NCBI GenBank assembly: GCA_030043255.1
Contig: JASHYB010000029.1
Location: 1-5,631 of the forward strand
Direction of reading: 5' to 3'
Length of the DNA: 5,631 bases
DNA from: Thermoplasmata archaeon
GTDB lineage: Archaea; Thermoplasmatota; Thermoplasmata; Lutacidiplasmatales; UBA184
In this document: positions 4,964-5,631 of the stretch, piece after piece
Numbering within the stretch: position 1 is the first letter of the stretch
How the letters are laid out: every line of letters begins with the position of its first letter
Position numbers and translations under genes: made by a program
Notes under the pieces: generated by a model
What the model was told of the DNA's origin: nothing
The model's input: only the letters and a program-made list of their open reading frames with translations
Database searches by the model: none

Positions 4964-5631
4964 ATGCCTGAGGTCGTCATTACCTGCGACTGGACGATGA
5001 TGAGCAACCACCACGGGAAGGAGTTCCTGGGGTTCGGTACGACCACCCCGGCGTACATCTTCCCGGAGGCGGTCTACCAGCGGCTGTTCTTCCCCACCAT
5101 GCCCACGGACGAGCACGGCTTCCCCCGGCAAGCCCCGTACGGCATGCGCAAGATCGAGGCGTCCCTGATCGACGCGGGCGTGGACGCGAGGATCGTCCAC
5201 CCGAGCTTCCTGGACCGGTACATGCCCGGCGAGGCGAAGGTCCTGCTCGTCTCCGGCCACGACTACTTCGGCCTCAACCCCCCGAGCTCGACGTTCGGCG
5301 GGGTGATGCGCAAGGAGACCCTGAACTGCGTGAACTTCAAGCGGATGCTCAGCCAGCCGGCGGTGGTCGAGGCGCGCCGGCGGGGACTCAAGATCATCGC
5401 CGGCGGGCCGTGCGCCTGGCAGCTCGCTCCCGCGACGCGCGCCAAGCTCCCGTGGATCCAGGAGTTCGTCGACTCGATCGGGGGCATCGACACCGTCGTC
5501 GAGGGGGAGGCCGACCTGTTCGTCCGGGAGATCGTCGGCAAGGCGCTCCGCGACGAGTTCCTGCCGCCGCACGTGGTCATGACCCCGAAGGACGCCCCGA
5601 AGGTCGAGCAGATCAGCTCGATCCGCTACCC
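4964..5631 (+). CDS. B12-binding domain/radical SAM protein, N-terminal part
   Basis: The first 222 codons of a gene that runs off the right edge. The peptide resembles archaeal B12-binding/radical SAM proteins (COG1032-like, MJ_1487/MJ_0865-type as I recall them). MSNHHGKEFLGFGTTTPAY at 13-31 is followed by APYGMRKIEASLIDAGVDARIVHP at 57-80. A Rossmann-like cobalamin-binding region comes next: AKVLLVSGHDYFGLNPPSSTF (91-111), LKIIAGGPCAWQL (142-154) and IDTVVEGEADLFVREIVG (175-192). The 'GGPxAWQ' and 'V-x-E-G-E-A' blocks are the usual loops of this domain. The CxxxCxxC cluster motif that would bind the 4Fe-4S cluster is expected downstream and is not seen, so radical SAM activity is inferred from family resemblance. 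Members carry out methylations or other radical rearrangements; the substrate is unknown. The start is set by the GGGAGGT site. Confidence 0.82.
   Translation, partial: MPEVVITCDWTMMSNHHGKEFLGFGTTTPAYIFPEAVYQRLFFPTMPTDEHGFPRQAPYGMRKIEASLIDAGVDARIVHPSFLDRYMPGEAKVLLVSGHDYFGLNPPSSTFGGVMRKETLNCVNFKRMLSQPAVVEARRRGLKIIAGGPCAWQLAPATRAKLPWIQEFVDSIGGIDTVVEGEADLFVREIVGKALRDEFLPPHVVMTPKDAPKVEQISSIRY

Noticed and set aside
4940..5580. Minus-strand open frames of 210 and 105 codons
   Set aside because: Both are antisense to the radical SAM gene, which has a strong Shine-Dalgarno site and recognisable conserved blocks.
1..5631. CRISPR array, tRNA or rRNA gene, insertion sequence or integrase
   Set aside because: No regularly spaced direct repeats, no cloverleaf-like segment and no transposase- or integrase-like motif were seen on reading both strands.

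Overview
The window is very GC-rich DNA that reads as archaeal. The evidence is a TruD-like N-terminus of archaeal type, an HTH-XRE regulator fused to two CBS domains, an archaeal-type B12-binding/radical SAM protein, and short AT-rich TATA-like boxes about 26 bp upstream of several start codons, the spacing of leaderless archaeal transcripts. Two other genes have a more distant TATA-like box plus a Shine-Dalgarno site. A high-GC member of the Thermoplasmata or a related euryarchaeal lineage is my best guess, but this rests on family resemblance recalled from memory, not on any search.

Layout from left to right: a truncated truD (tRNA pseudouridine synthase D) leaves the window on the minus strand. 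Divergent from it on the plus strand is a 158-residue beta-rich protein of uncertain function. That gene converges on a minus-strand 12-TM major facilitator transporter, and their stop codons overlap in a single CTAG. Upstream of the transporter, also on the minus strand but with its own promoter region, is a 201-residue HEXXH zinc-metallopeptidase-like protein. A 78-bp back-to-back promoter region separates it from a plus-strand P1/DmpA-type (MEROPS S58) self-processing aminopeptidase. The aminopeptidase in turn converges on the HTH-CBS regulator, again with a CTAG stop overlap. Divergent from the regulator is an 86-residue protein with a small Cys/His zinc-binding motif and an acidic tail. 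Last is the 5' part of a B12-binding/radical SAM protein that runs off the right edge.

Genes alternate in orientation and almost every one appears to have its own promoter, so this looks like a set of single-gene transcription units rather than an operon. No mobile element, tRNA, rRNA or CRISPR array is visible, and no gap without a gene exceeds about 140 bp. The genes do not form an evident pathway. The most suggestive functional grouping is the metallopeptidase, the self-processing peptidase and the XRE-type regulator lying within 2.2 kb, but a link between them is speculation. I did not find a clear undescribed system. The most useful observations are the two identical CTAG stop overlaps, the symmetrical leaderless promoter pair, and an inverted repeat next to the regulator's own promoter.
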